Source: Acanthaster planci
Taxonomy: Eukaryota; Echinodermata; Asteroidea; Valvatida; Acanthasteridae
Assembly: GCF_001949145.1 (NCBI RefSeq)
Contig: NW_019091539.1
Span: forward strand, 1,191,005-1,255,004
Direction: 5' to 3'
DNA length: 64,000 nt
In this document: positions 13,001 to 25,600 of the stretch, in pieces
Layout: each line of letters opens with the position of its first letter
Position numbering within the stretch: the first letter of the stretch is position 1
The notes under the pieces: model-generated
Seen by the model: only the letters and a program-made list of their open reading frames with translations
Database searches by the model: none
Told to the model about the DNA's origin: nothing
Made by a program: the position numbers and the translations under genes

Positions 13001-15215
13001 ATATAGCCCCCCATTGGTGTGGAAGACTGTGGTTCAATTTTCTGCGCTCTCATTCGAATGTCTAGGAAATATTGCGAAAAAGACAAAGGTGGGCGAGGTA
13101 ACACAATAATAAAAAGTCCCATTAGCTTTTATTTGGCAGTGGTGAGTTAAACTGAAACTGGCTCGAGGTTTTCATGATAGGTGGGTGTCTCACTACTGGA
13201 GAGTGGATTGTTAGCCCTAAGGGCCTTTGGATTTCCCCCTTTTAATGATCACTTCAAGTCGCAGATATTTTTATACCAGTTATCACACAACAGTAAGTTT
13301 AATTTATTAATTTATTTCTTAAACAGTGTTATGTTTATAAGCTCTCATTTGATATACCCATTGACACAGAATAAATAGAAAGATGTTGCCGGAGCAACTG
13401 ATTGAAAATGTGACAGTTCCAATTTTTTCATAACAGGGTTTATAAAGAGTACACCTGCGTCCAAAATAAGATTTTTATGTAACTATAAAAAGAAATTTTA
13501 GTTTATTTCTTAATATCTGTGTTTAATCCTCTTCCTTCCCAAGTTATTTTTGTCGATCTTCTACCGACAAGTTCACAGCTGTCAATTTTAGGCCACCTGC
13601 AAACACTACGCTTTGCGAGGCAGATCGTGAGTTCTCAGTTAAAAATATCCATCCACTTTCTAGGAACAATACATTACTCTTGTGTGAGGTCACCTTGACA
13701 GCATCCCTGCGTTCTTTTCCTGTAACAAATAACCAATTTTTTATAGCATCCGAGTTGCTCCCTTTTTAGCATTGGTTTCGTCGGGAAAATTCGTCGTCTG
13801 TCACACGCTGTTGAAAGCAGTCTTCTGGATATGGAATCTTTCAACAGAAAGAGCCAGAACTAGTTACAATGCTTAGACTATTTGATAATTGTAGTCAGGA
13901 TAATCCATGAGGACTGTTAGACGTGTAAAAGTAAACCCTTCCTGCAAATATGTAGCGCAGCTTGCAGTAATATTGCGAGAGACGAAGGTATGCCTTTGTC
14001 AAGTTTGTAAGAAAATCCACGCTCTCTCACACAAATTAAATTTTAAGTCAAATTTCCGAACTGTTGGGGTTCAGAGAGATCTCTGTTTAATAAGCCTGCA
14101 ACAATATCACAGAAATGAACCCCTGTGACACATGGGGGTGCATCAGTGCGTGCGATGCCTGGTGCCGCTTCGACGAACTCGTCTTGCCAGAGTATGAAGC
14201 AGGGGAATCTTCCACACAATTAAATGTGGATTTCGCCCTTGATCTTTCGCGTGGGCTCCCTCCACTTGTCACCTCGAATCGTCGGGGAGAGCCGTCAGGT
14301 GAAGGCGTGATGACGTCAATGGAAGCACCATAGCAACGCCATTGTGGCAACCGGAGACAAAGGATTTGGGGAATATGAGAAGCCCTGAGCAAGAGGGAGA
14401 AAGAAAAAAAGGGTCGCTCTTTGCAATTTCGACTAAGTGGTCGCGAGCAGGGTTCGGTTTGTGGAGGCCCCAGAATTCTACATACTAATCAATAATCCAG
14501 TAATAAAAACGAGTCTGTGTCAATCTGGTTCAGTTTCATGTTCATCTTCCTTGGAAATTGCTTTTTGATAGTAATGTGTAGCTTGGTGTCGAGCATGATT
14601 GTCGTAATGGGTTGCCATAGTCGCTTAATTCGGAGAAGGAATTGTTGGAAAAACCCATGAGCAACTGTAACTTTTTAACTTTATATTACAAATATAACGG
14701 GTGCTTCAAGAGCCTCAGTAGATTACATGGTTTGTTTTGGCATTAACGTAACACACACTACATTGTAGCATGTTATTAACAAATCAGTGTTAATGTTGTA
14801 TGAATATGAGTTCCATCACCAGGCAACCGGACTTTATTTCTTGTAATCACCAATAATAACAAACAACATTGCCAGAGAAAACACTTGCTGACAATGCAGT
14901 GCAAAATGAATGTTTGTGTAGGCTGGAGAAATATTTTGAAAACACCTCTCAGTTCTCGTTGCGTGAATAAAGACCGATTTGCTGAAAAACAACGATCACA
15001 GAGGCAAGCTGCATTTTGTCGACAGGCTTCTTAGTTGAAACGCTTGAGAGAAACGAACAGAATTGCAGCCCGTCCTCATCGCATTACAAAAAACACCAAG
15101 GTTGTGATCGGTACAGAATCTTCGTATTTAAGTAGTCAGCGGATGCTCTGAATAATACTGTTAAGTAACTGCGGGAGAAGCTCTGGAAGAAATCTTACAT
15201 GTAGATTCCTTATGT
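10003..15215. other. Non-coding stretch, nothing recognised apart from 14.3-kb motifs
   Basis: No exon with plausible splice sites and recognisable protein. The open frames on both strands at 14087-14392 overlap each other in a GC-richer patch and carry no family motif. AT-rich sequence dominates. Confidence 0.55.
14311..14352. promoter_or_regulatory. CRE plus two X-box-like half sites
   Basis: A full palindromic CRE, TGACGTCA (14311-14318), is followed within 35 bases by GCACCATAGCAAC (14325-14337) and TTGTGGCAACC (14342-14352), both resembling X-box half palindromes. The surrounding 200 bp are GC-richer than the flanks. CREB/ATF plus RFX pairing is seen in animal promoters, but no gene start is evident here. 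Confidence 0.35.
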
Positions 15216-15451
15216 ACTGCAAAAACTTCTGGTGTTAAAATCAACACTTTTGGTGTTATCAGATGACCACACCATAGGGTGTTACTTTAAAACCTCTGAT
15301 GTTACTTTGCACACCTATAAGTGTTACAGTGCATTGGAGAGTGTTAAAAGTAACACAAATAACACCAAAATGTTTAATACCAGTGAAAAGAGTTGGCGTA
15401 GTCCTCAAACAATACCAGGGGTGTTAAATTTAACACCCCAGTTTTTGCAGT
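15216..15451. mobile_element. MITE-like element with terminal inverted repeats
   Basis: Left end actgcaaaaac...ggtgttaaaatcaacac and right end gtgttaaatttaacacc...gtttttgcagt are inverted copies (about 30 bp, few mismatches). The 236-bp interior consists of further GTGTTA/TAACAC words and has no coding capacity. This is the structure of a non-autonomous DNA transposon; no clear target-site duplication was found. Confidence 0.75.
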
Positions 15452-18115
15452 GTGTCGTGGTTATGTTTATTGTGCATACCGTGTTTAGTTGTAGTTTGCT
15501 GCAACCTGTTCACACGAAGTACCTTCTAGCTATTCTGAATGATTGTGCAAGAAGGTCTTGAAAATTCTTTTGATTGTAGTGGATATGATGTTCTGAACTC
15601 TCTGTCTCTCCTGTCACATGTATGATGATATTGTCCTTCCTTGAGGAAAAAGCCTTGTGGCGGCGCCATCGCTGATCACGTGAACTATGATTCGCTTCAT
15701 TGCAAATTATTTCCAATTTACTTCGACCTTTGAATAGGAAAGGAGCATGCACAGTGTCATTTCAGATCCGTAATTCCATCTTTCAATTTCACTGAAGGAA
15801 TACATACAACAGAGGTTGGATTGGACCAGGTGTATCCAACCCTCCAATAACATGAATGGCATCACAAAGTATACCATATTATGGAAAAAATACACATTTC
15901 TGTGCAGGAAAGACAAAGGAGGTGTCTCAATTCGAAAGTTTTTTTCTGCAATCAAGGATTATCATCAAGGACCGTTACGCGCATATGTCAGTGGAAATGG
16001 TCTTTAAGAATGTCATGCTGTCACCTGATCTTGAAGTTGCCCAAGACAGTCACATCGTTCCAGCTCTGTTGATTCGCTGCCTGGGTACCAGATCTGTCTT
16101 CCGGTGTATACGCCAGGAATAAAGATGCATAAGATAAGATGTTGCTGTGTCTATCCCCTGTTTATTGCATGCATCTCAAAGCTGATGTGGTGAAAACCGA
16201 AAAGAACGTATGAAGAATGGCGAATGAATATTAGAGTACGCCACATTAAATAAGAATTTCACGTCAAAACTTATCAAATTTATACTTAGGTTGAGTACAC
16301 ATTTGAGAAAACAAAATAATAACTTTAATACGAGCCGTATGTGGGATTTATGCACACATGGCATACGCTGTGGAGTTGCAGATATCTAGGGCTACAGCAT
16401 TTTTCTGAGGTTACAGCGTCTACCTGAAATTACAAAATTTAATACTTCTAAAAATACTCCAAAGATATTACCGCACACTTGTGTACAAAGTCTTCGCATG
16501 ATAAATACAAAGTTACATACAAGTGTATACGGTGGTATGTACTCTTAAGTCCCGAGATATAAGAAGCACAATGCTATGAAACTCCAACAATGAAGGACTG
16601 GTATTAAGTCTATTTCAATGCATGCATATGTATGTGAAATGAATATAGCGGCCATGTACATGTATGCCGCAAGATTGTATCACGTGACACACAAAAATGC
16701 ACCTTCTAAGTCACTATTGGCTAAACAGTTTAATATTCAACGCTGGGTTAGGAGACATTCTTAAGGTAACATAATCAATTGGAATCTAAATCTTTATTGC
16801 TGGCGATAACAAGATCAATAACAAATAACAAATATTTCACATTTTAATTGTTCCTAAACGTACCTTTTTATTGCATTATCTCAATTTGTAGCTGTATTTT
16901 TAACGTATTCATATGAGTGTCGTTTTTTTGTTATATACTGTAAAGTGCCTTAATTAGAGCCCATGGGGATTAGGCGATATATAATTATGGTATAATAATA
17001 ACAATAACACATAAATCTGATGTTCAAGAAACAAAAATAGTAACAATTAAAAAGTTTCTACATAAAAAAGCACGTGCACAGTGGGATAAAAATTGCGTAG
17101 ATGATATTTTCTTACACAACGTTGGCGGGAATGTCTAACTCGAATATGTACGTATGGCGCCGAATATGCGCCGATTGTTTTGAAAGACCACCGAGGTAAC
17201 CCACATGCTGCATGCAATATTACTGTCTTCTGGCTTACATTTGGCATGCAAAATTAACTGTTAATAGGCTACATATATCTGTGGCCGGTCACTGACTCTG
17301 CCTTTGAAAAACAATATGCCTCGATTGATGCAGTTCTTGATAATGACAGAATCTTGAATAGGGTTATTATTCTAGAGGTTAACGACCTGGTGGAGTTGTG
17401 AAAGTCCTTTGTGATTTTATCGTTTTCTCCCAGTTTCTGGTGCTTCGAACGGTTGTATTGGTTGAATTAAATTTGTAAAATTACGCACTAGAAGCCAGTC
17501 TTGGCACGCCCTTATAACCCTAACCCCTGGATTTTGAGATATCATATTATAACAACGGAAAATTGAGGAAACGTGGTAAAAAAGGCTTCCCTCCTGAGTA
17601 CGTCTGTAATGCTTAACTGTAGTACAGTTTGGTGAAATTCACCGAAAAGGCTAAAAACCACTCACTTAAAAGTTCACAAATATTAAAATAAAGTGCAGGC
17701 TCGTGAAAAGCTACAACCTGCCCTAGAATGAAGTGACCAAGATGGTGAAACCATTGTGAACTTCCTTGGAAGGAATTGATCACTCATGCTGAGGGAATGG
17801 ACTTTTCAGTCTTTCAAATCGTGGAGATTGTGAGCTCAAGGTAACCAAGCGATAGGATGTCAAATCCAAGGACAGAGACTGGGGGAGACTGTTTGCCCAG
17901 CATTTGATCTTGCACTTTCCTCTTGATCCGAGTTATAGCCAAGGGGAGTGCGGAAGACAGTAAACCGACTCTTGACCCGACTGGGCAAATACAGATGACG
18001 ACAGGCTCCGAGAGTACGGGAACAGTTTGCCTTGGAATGGTGGACATGTCTGCTAAAAGTGCACTTGGGCATTTGCTCTACAATGTAAGGGAGGAACCGT
18101 TTACACCAACTGAAT
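15452..18115. other. Non-coding stretch, nothing recognised
   Basis: Three overlapping short open frames at 15816-16122 lack splice context and family motifs. The rest is AT-rich with no repeat or motif that I could place. Confidence 0.55.
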
Positions 18116-18711
18116 GAAACACACATTAATTGATATAACGGGTTTTGCCCTTACCCAACGTATATAATTATATTGGTAAACACTTTATTCTCAGTGTTTG
18201 TCCGAGGGCTTGCGAAAACAAAATCACAAGCTTACTCGGGTTGGACTCTAACCCACGACCTCCTGCTTACTAGTGCAGACGTCTTAACCACTTGACCACC
18301 GAGCTTGCCGGGGTCGGCTGGCTGGTCCCAGTCAGGTGAAGCAGCGGGTACCGCGAACTATTTTCAAGATATATTTTTGCGTTGGGAAGATGTTAATTTA
18401 TATAAAGGGTTTGCCCTTACCTGACGTGTAATATTGATGAACACTGTATGCTCAGTGCCTGTCCGAGAGCTTGCGAAAAATGCACAAGCTTAATCGGGTG
18501 GACTCGAACCCACGACCTCCTACTTACTAGAGCAGACGTCTTACCTACCCGACCACCGAGCTTGCCGGGGTCGGCTGGCCGGCTGGCCGGTCCGAATCTG
18601 GTGAAGCAGCGGGATAGATATCAATATAATTATACGCTGGGTAAGGGCAAAACCCGTTATATAAATTAACATCTCCCCAACGCAAAAATACATCTTGAAG
18701 AAACACACATT
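18116..18711 (-). mobile_element. Dimeric tRNA-derived SINE with inverted-repeat arms, flanked by 12-bp target duplication
   Basis: Two tandem units each hold, on the minus strand, a tRNA-like promoter: B box GGTTAGAGTCC (18253-18243, one substitution) in the first and GGTTCGAGTCC (18510-18500, perfect) in the second. A-box-like TGGTCGGGTAGGTAAGACG or TGGTCAAGTGGTTAAGACG lies upstream of each. A ~40-base arm (ataacgggttttgcccttac) stands at 18134, a variant of it at 18400, and its inverse at the other end (18640-18660). The second unit is therefore bracketed by inverted repeats of about 65 bp. The perfect direct repeat gaaacacacatt at 18116-18127 and 18700-18711 looks like a target-site duplication of the whole composite. 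No ORF of its own, so it would depend on LINE machinery. Confidence 0.8.
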
Positions 18712-19576
18712 GTCAGACATCAGTTGGCTGGGTGTCGTGCGGGAAGTCCCCAAGGCCTCCACAGTGCAGGCAGAATTATAAGTCAAGGGGTCCAGGAGTG
18801 AAACCGAATACTGCGTTTGCTTTAGCATAGCACAAAAGCGAGAACATGGAATAATGTCAGGCAAGCACCCGTGACATGCGGGGAGGCGCATATTGATCGA
18901 GACTGATATCGTCGAGCTGAATCTCTTAACCCAGATTGTAATGAGGGTTAAAACTAAATGCGGTTTAAAAAAACAGTACGTTTGAGTAAATTACAGTTTG
19001 GAATGTGAGACTTCATATATTCATATGTATACCCTTAATATACACCCGGTTAATGTTAGTAAACCTTACACTATTAAACATCGTAGTGCTTTACGCATGG
19101 GACGTGAAAGGTAATTCTGCGTATTAAGCAGATGATTATGATCCTTCTCCACCAAACAATGCAATTCTTGACACAATATAAAAACCGATGTTTGTTGAAA
19201 AAGTTGAAATACGTTTGTTTATGCGATTTCACTTTAATACTAAGAAATACACGCATTTATCCATTCAAGACGCAGTTTTTACCGTAATTGAAAAACGTCT
19301 TAAATATAATTATAACCAATGATGGTTGCATGGTTTTATCTTTCATTTTCGTTTTCATACCTGTTTGTTTTACATCGTAGTTCATGGTCACCGCGCCCGA
19401 AACCATGCAACGTTCGTTGTGAACAACACATCTTAAGGCGTGGCATATTGAAATCTCTGCTTGAAATGAATATTGTGACTTCAAACCATGTGTCAGGTTT
19501 AGTATACAATTTGCTGATTTCTCAATTCGTTTCAGGAGTGTGACGCCATAGTCTCTTTTTTCTCGCAACATTGACA

Positions 19577-19603
19577 ATGGAGGCGCAAGGAGGAACCAAT
19601 GAG
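19577..19603 (+). CDS. Candidate first coding exon of the CBARP orthologue (nine codons)
   Basis: An ATG in strong initiation context (A at -3, G at +4) opens MEAQGGTNE and runs straight into a consensus donor, GAG|gtaagt, at 19603/19604. The exon ends in phase 0, exactly what the transmembrane exon at 30941 needs. The joined N-terminus would be about 20 polar residues ahead of the helix, somewhat shorter than in mammals. Nothing links it to the gene except phase, strand and signal quality over an 11-kb intron. It is a hypothesis. Another phase-0 candidate at 23879-23959 has a weaker donor (gtaatt) but carries an N-glycosylation sequon (NET). Confidence 0.3.
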
Positions 19604-22600
19604 GTAAGTTCAGGAACCAGGTGTAACACGTTGACAATGGATGCTTGGCATTTTGCCAACATTGCCTGAAATACGAGCATTGGGTCCGGCTGTTTGATCT
19701 AACCGACGTCATTTCAAGTCGCTGTCATTCAAATGCCAATCACAAAGCCCCACGGCGATGTCTCCAAGGTGCGGAAACTTGCAACCGCGCAGCATGTGGA
19801 GTCTAGTGACAGTAACATAAGCTATAATCACTGGGAAAGCTAGCAACAAATGCCAGCTCAGTTTTAATCCCTTCTGGAGTTCCCGCGACCCTTAACATTT
19901 GCAGTATTGTTTTGAAATAAGTGGAACTTCAAAGTGAGGAAAAAACAACACTTCCCGTTTTTGCCCTGTTTGTTTTACTACACACATCGCTTTTATTAAA
20001 TGAAAACACAACAGATGGTGCTTAACTGAGCTTCAGTTTCCCAGCTTTTAGCAAGGACAGTTTTCCTGACAATCTGTAAATACATTTTGAAAGTTATCTT
20101 GCAGTCCAGGGTGAATACGGTGCTCGTGTGGGGCTCTTACAGTGTGAAAAATGCAAACTGCAAGGAAAAAAGCTTGATGCCCACTTCAAGGACAATTACA
20201 ATAATAAAGACATTCAAAGCTGCAGTCTTGGCAATATAGTTCCTCATACCAATGGGAAAACAGCCTGAGGAAACATACTACTAAAATGCTTTGGTATCCT
20301 TTCTTCCCGAAGACTGATCATTTCTCACATAGCAAAGTATCTAAACGCATCCGTCTGGATTTTAATATGCAAGGAAACAGTTTGGCAGGGGAATTTTGGT
20401 TTAACTTTGTTTTGTTTTGCCTCTCTTGTTTGGTTTATTTATTTGTTTGTTTTTTTGTTTGTTTTTAGGCAGTCATTGCCCATTTCGAATTGGAATTTTT
20501 CTTTTATACGTTGCAAGACAAGCACAACTTACGACATTGGTCCCAACCGTTAAGTGGGGAGCCTTGAAATCATTCACGTGAATGCTGACGTCAGGAATAT
20601 CTGTAGATGAGGTAACCTGACCAGTACCGTTCGGATCATATTTCCTTGTTCCCGTTTGTCTTTTGCACTTTCCATATTTCCGTAAAAATCACCGCTGGTT
20701 GGGCGCATTAGAATTGCAATTTCTCCAAGAAAGCTCGTCCACCCTCAAAATGATCCTCAAATCACGGGATCAGTTTTCCCGAAGACCGACCACGATGTTG
20801 ACTCTGCATTGAAACATTACTCAGGATGTAATGAATAACACTTGTAACGCCACACAAATTGAAATGGTACCACTAATATATCGACACTCGCGTTAAAAAG
20901 CAATCAAATTTCAATCTGAATTGGCAGCAGGTACCGAATGAGAGCATTGGTAAAATTATAATTAGTAACAGTTCGAAAACTATCCCTGATTTTGGCACGG
21001 TTTTGTAATTCAAAGTACAAAACGGGGCTTCAAAACCAACCAAATGCTAGGTTGCTGGGTAACAAAATGCCAAGAGTATAGCTTTCCCAGACAGAACCCA
21101 ATAGAGCCCAAAAGCTTACCCCGCGCTTCCGGAACCCTTGGATGGGGAAATTACGTGCAAATATTTTAGAATTTGTTTTTTTTGTTCAGTTACTTCTTAA
21201 AAAATCCAACCTAGAAAAGGGGATTTGGAAAATATTTGCTGGTATATAAATTTATAGAAACTGAAAACTCACCTGACTTAAAGAAGAAATATCCTGCCAA
21301 AAATTGACTCATCACTTCCGAAAATCTAAAATGCACGAAGAACAGTGCAATGCAACAGTCTCGTACGCAGATGAACATTTACAGTGTGAAATTTTATGGC
21401 AGTGTGTCAGTAAAAGCTGAAATAAAAACAGATCAAAATATTTGACACTCTTCTATAATTTGTAAGGTAATAAACTTAAAGCAATATTCTACTTTTACGA
21501 AAGATTCTAATATTTTATCTAAGCTTTGCTGACAACTACTGCGTGATGTCAGCTCAACAGAATCTGGATCCCATTGACTGCAGGTGGGTAGATCTTTGCA
21601 CCGTTGTACAATCTCGTTTTTACGAAAGCACAGGGAGTGAAAACAAACGTGCAAGGAGACCTATGTACGATATCGTCGGACGTGAAAGGTCATTAATGGA
21701 ATTCGTTAATGGAATCCTAAATATAAAGGAAGACGAAGGTAAAATTCCAACATGAGTGTTTCATGGGGTGGTTTAAGTCAGGAATTATTCTTCCAAAAAT
21801 TATCGAACGTGATAGGACGGCCCAATATAAATTCCCCACAGGCAGACCGCGCGAGGGTTCCGGAAGCTCGCTGTGTGACCTTTTACTTTCAGGCTCTATG
21901 GACGGATGTCTTTTTTCAATAGGCCTACAACTTCAACAACATAGTAGTAACATGATAACCCAGCCTTGTGACATCAACTTTTCACGCATGCATGCACAAC
22001 CAGAAGATTAATCGCCAACCTTTAGGACAAACGGATTGAGTATTTTTCGACCTATTCGAATTTTCCCAGAGCCAAATTGGGGCATACCCGTATTTGGTAT
22101 AACCACATAGAGGGTTGATTCATCCAAGTTTTTGACAACTTATGGGAATGCTCTTGTAAATACTGCAGGTAGTGGAGATTGGGCCAAAGTTGGGTAGAGT
22201 TACGTGTCCCATGAAACACTGAATTGAAGACGGAACACTTTGACTGCGACGTAGGAGGGGGCGTGATTTTGGGTCACTTGGTAACTGTCCTGTCTATTTC
22301 TAATTACAATCCATGGTTTTTATGACATTGTGTGGCTGCTTGTGGGTATAATGCAGCAACAGTTTCATCAGTGGAAGCGTTGGAAGCTGTCAGATAAGTC
22401 TGCGGGGTTTTATGTAAACGCCCTTGGACGCTTTCGCCCACAACTTCAGAGCCTTGGTTATATGCACGGTAATCCTGGCGAACTGCCTACCACTGCAATA
22501 TCTATTAGGCCTATGTACATCTTCAAGGTCTTCTTCTACTGATTGATACACTGAATGTTCACAAAGAGAGGACACCATAACCCTGGAGAGAAAATTGATA

Positions 22601-25600
22601 CCCTTAGGGAAAATCCTTCAGTGCAGCTTTCAGAAAAAGTCCGTTCGGCGGCTGTGGGAATAAGAGGGTCCAAAGGCCATGCGTAGGCGTCTACTTCCTC
22701 CATTCACAAGCAAACAGGCGGGAGCACTATTGGTCAGGCTTGGCGGCTTCTCGGTGAAAAAGTGGGTTGCCTCCAACGATTGTATCTCTTCTTCGAAATC
22801 ACGTGAAATGGACATTGTGTTTTTATATTTGATACCGATTTAGCTCATCTGATGACTATTGCATGTAGATCTACGCGAATCTTTCTGTAACAACGTTGGC
22901 CAGACGTAAAAAAGTGTGTGCTTACTTCAGCGGCAAAACGCATACATTACATTATGCTGTCGGCGGCGTAGTCTACGAATTCGGTGTTTTTATGTGGTTT
23001 CAAACTTACGTTAATGGCGTTGTTATGATAGGACCTACACTCCTGTGAAAGAATAAAGAGTATGGAAACAGATTTTTTCCAAGGAAGCGCAGAAATCGAT
23101 CTGGGTGCAGAATTCAAAGTGTCGCATTTCGCATTATGTTGGGCCTTTTTCTTGGTCAACTGACTTTACCACAGAAAAATAAAGAAAATCCTTTTTCACA
23201 AAGATCTCTCGGATGTCGGGTGGGGGGGCACCGGACGACAGATGACTTCTCACTGCAAAGATACAAAAGAGATTCCTTTGGGTAGCTTACATACCGATCG
23301 CGCGTGAGTTATTGTAGTCGGCTTGGAGAGTAACAGATATGATATTTCAGCCTGCTCGGGGATCTGTGTAAGGCTAGCCCCTAAGAGCTCGTAACCTTTG
23401 CAGTTTATGTTGGAGAACAATTTTCAGCTTTTGTTGTTTTTCTTTCACTAATCATTGTTCTTACAAGAACTGTTTTGGGCGGAGGAGGGACTGGTCCGCG
23501 TGGGTTTCTTTTGAACGGGATTTTCAAAAATCCACATTGAAAAAGCTTTGCCTTTGAATCACGTGAATCAACTTGAAAGTTAAAAAGAAAGTTCTTCTAT
23601 AAACTTATCATGGATCGCAATTATTTTCTCAGTAATTTGAAGAGTCGACGCTTAAACCAGTATGAGCTTCGTTTGTCATTAAAATCGACACGTGGTATTG
23701 AATTACATGGACTACAGCATTATCGTCCATCCCCGTGTGTAGCTTTTGCCATCGTGGGAATGCAGTGTTAGGTAATATAAATCGAGTCGAGAAATCTTCA
23801 AGGAGCACGATGGCGTTTTTTTCTCTTTGGGCCGCTGGTCGCGCGTGAATTAAGTTGTTAAATTTCCGCTATTCACTTATGGATGATAATTCAATTCCTT
23901 TGCTCCCGGAGAATGAAACTCTTCACCCTCGAGGAGCAGAAGTGATCAAGTTTCGGAGGGTAATTTTTTGCCCGACAGTACATACCATTTGCCTTTTTCT
24001 TCACTGTCCATGGGGTCCATCAGCATTGTTTATTCCTTGTATAAAAAGGTGAAACTAGCAAACACTTGAACATCAGAAAATGTCCTATCTGTCCAAGGAC
24101 TTCAAAGTTATACCCCCCTGAGAGGTCTTATACACGTTTCCATCATGTAAAGATGTGTCTTCGTTTCAACTCCACGAGTGGGATACCATTCTGCCTTGAA
24201 AAATAAGTTCACCCTATTATCGTAAACTGTACTTGTTTTTTAATCGTCGGTATCCATAAATGGCAATGCAGAGGTTTCTACCGCTTCTGTCGGATGAGAT
24301 TACAACCGGTTCCTCCCTCGTTTAGTGCAGGAACGCGATTATGCCTAATTCACTTTATGCGTATGACGTCACATTAGAGGGCGTTTTTTTCTTCTCAGGG
24401 CTACAGTCGTGTAAACCTTTTAGTGCATTCATTGTAACGATATTAAAATAACAAAGATCAGCCACCAAGACACCAGTAAGGCATAACATCTATTCAGCTG
24501 TATCTTTTTTCATGAAAACTGTGTAGATGAATACGTGAAAATAGGCCAACCTGGTAAAGAGTCTGCTATTTTCTAAGTATTCACTGTGGAATACAAATTA
24601 CATTTTCTAGATCTCCACAAAAAAATAATAATGAACCTTTCGTGACGTTAGCATTATGGTGATTTGATTCTTGGTGGCCTCAAGCTTCTACGCGTTGCCG
24701 ATATTTTCTGGAAAAGATATCAACTCTTCTATTTAACATTCTTTTTTGGAATTGTATACAAGTGTGCATCGCTTAGTAGAGCACTCTACGTTTGAGGGAG
24801 AATAAATTTTGATTTCAAATTTCATTACAAAAGTATCAATTCTTGTTATTCGGTAATGCCTGTTAATCAAATGCGATAAAATGTTAACTGACAAAATGCA
24901 ATTTTGCTATATAATGTATATATAAAGCGTCTGGAGGATCTTATGTAAGTTATGTACAAACCTTATGCATAATATGTATACAGAAAACAAGCAAAAATGA
25001 CCTTTTTATAAGATGTGCATCACACTTTTATTTCAAATTATTAATTAGAATTATTTGGACAACCAAATACTTGCACCCAGCACATCGAAAGTGCGCGTAA
25101 TCCTGATGAGAGAGAAATCCTAATTTTCTCAAGCCCAACTTCATTTTTAATTGTTTTCCTGGGGGGGGCATGGCTTGCGTGAAAAGCTCTTAATAGCAAC
25201 TTCAAGAGCTACGATACTCATTAACCTGAAGAAAAAAATCCCACCAGTGCGCGCTCTCCACCTACTCAACACGACATTGAGGCGCTTCGTGTGTCAGCCT
25301 TGGCCAGCGGACATCACAAACTGAGGAATTTAAGGGAGATTATATTAAAACTCTCCGGCAATGCAAGCTGAGAAGTAGTAAAAGGACAAAATCGAGAGAG
25401 AAAGAGATAGAGACAGAGAGACAAAGAGGAAAAAGGTCTTGAAATAGAACCCCGAATGAGACAAGACAAGATTGGATGTCTTGGAGAATGAAGTCTTCAT
25501 TACAGGCCTGAGCGCGTTGGGGGCTACATTCCTTGGGGCAGAAGGTCACACTGAGGAATCTTGACTTTGGGGCCGGCCGACAACAAATAGGCTCAACCGC

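Noticed and set aside
18243-18570. Two functional tRNA genes
   Set aside because: A and B boxes are present, but acceptor stems do not pair and the units sit in a repeated element with target duplication, so they are SINE heads.
19257-19712. 151-codon open frame on the minus strand
   Set aside because: Not recognisable; rich in Cys, Lys and Leu as expected for random AT-rich sequence, with no splice sites. It overlaps the candidate CBARP first exon on the other strand.
23879-23959. Alternative first CBARP exon (27 codons with an N-glycosylation sequon)
   Set aside because: Phase 0 and the N-terminal sequon fit, but the donor (agg|gtaatt) is poor and the frame runs on past it. Kept only as a second choice to 19577.
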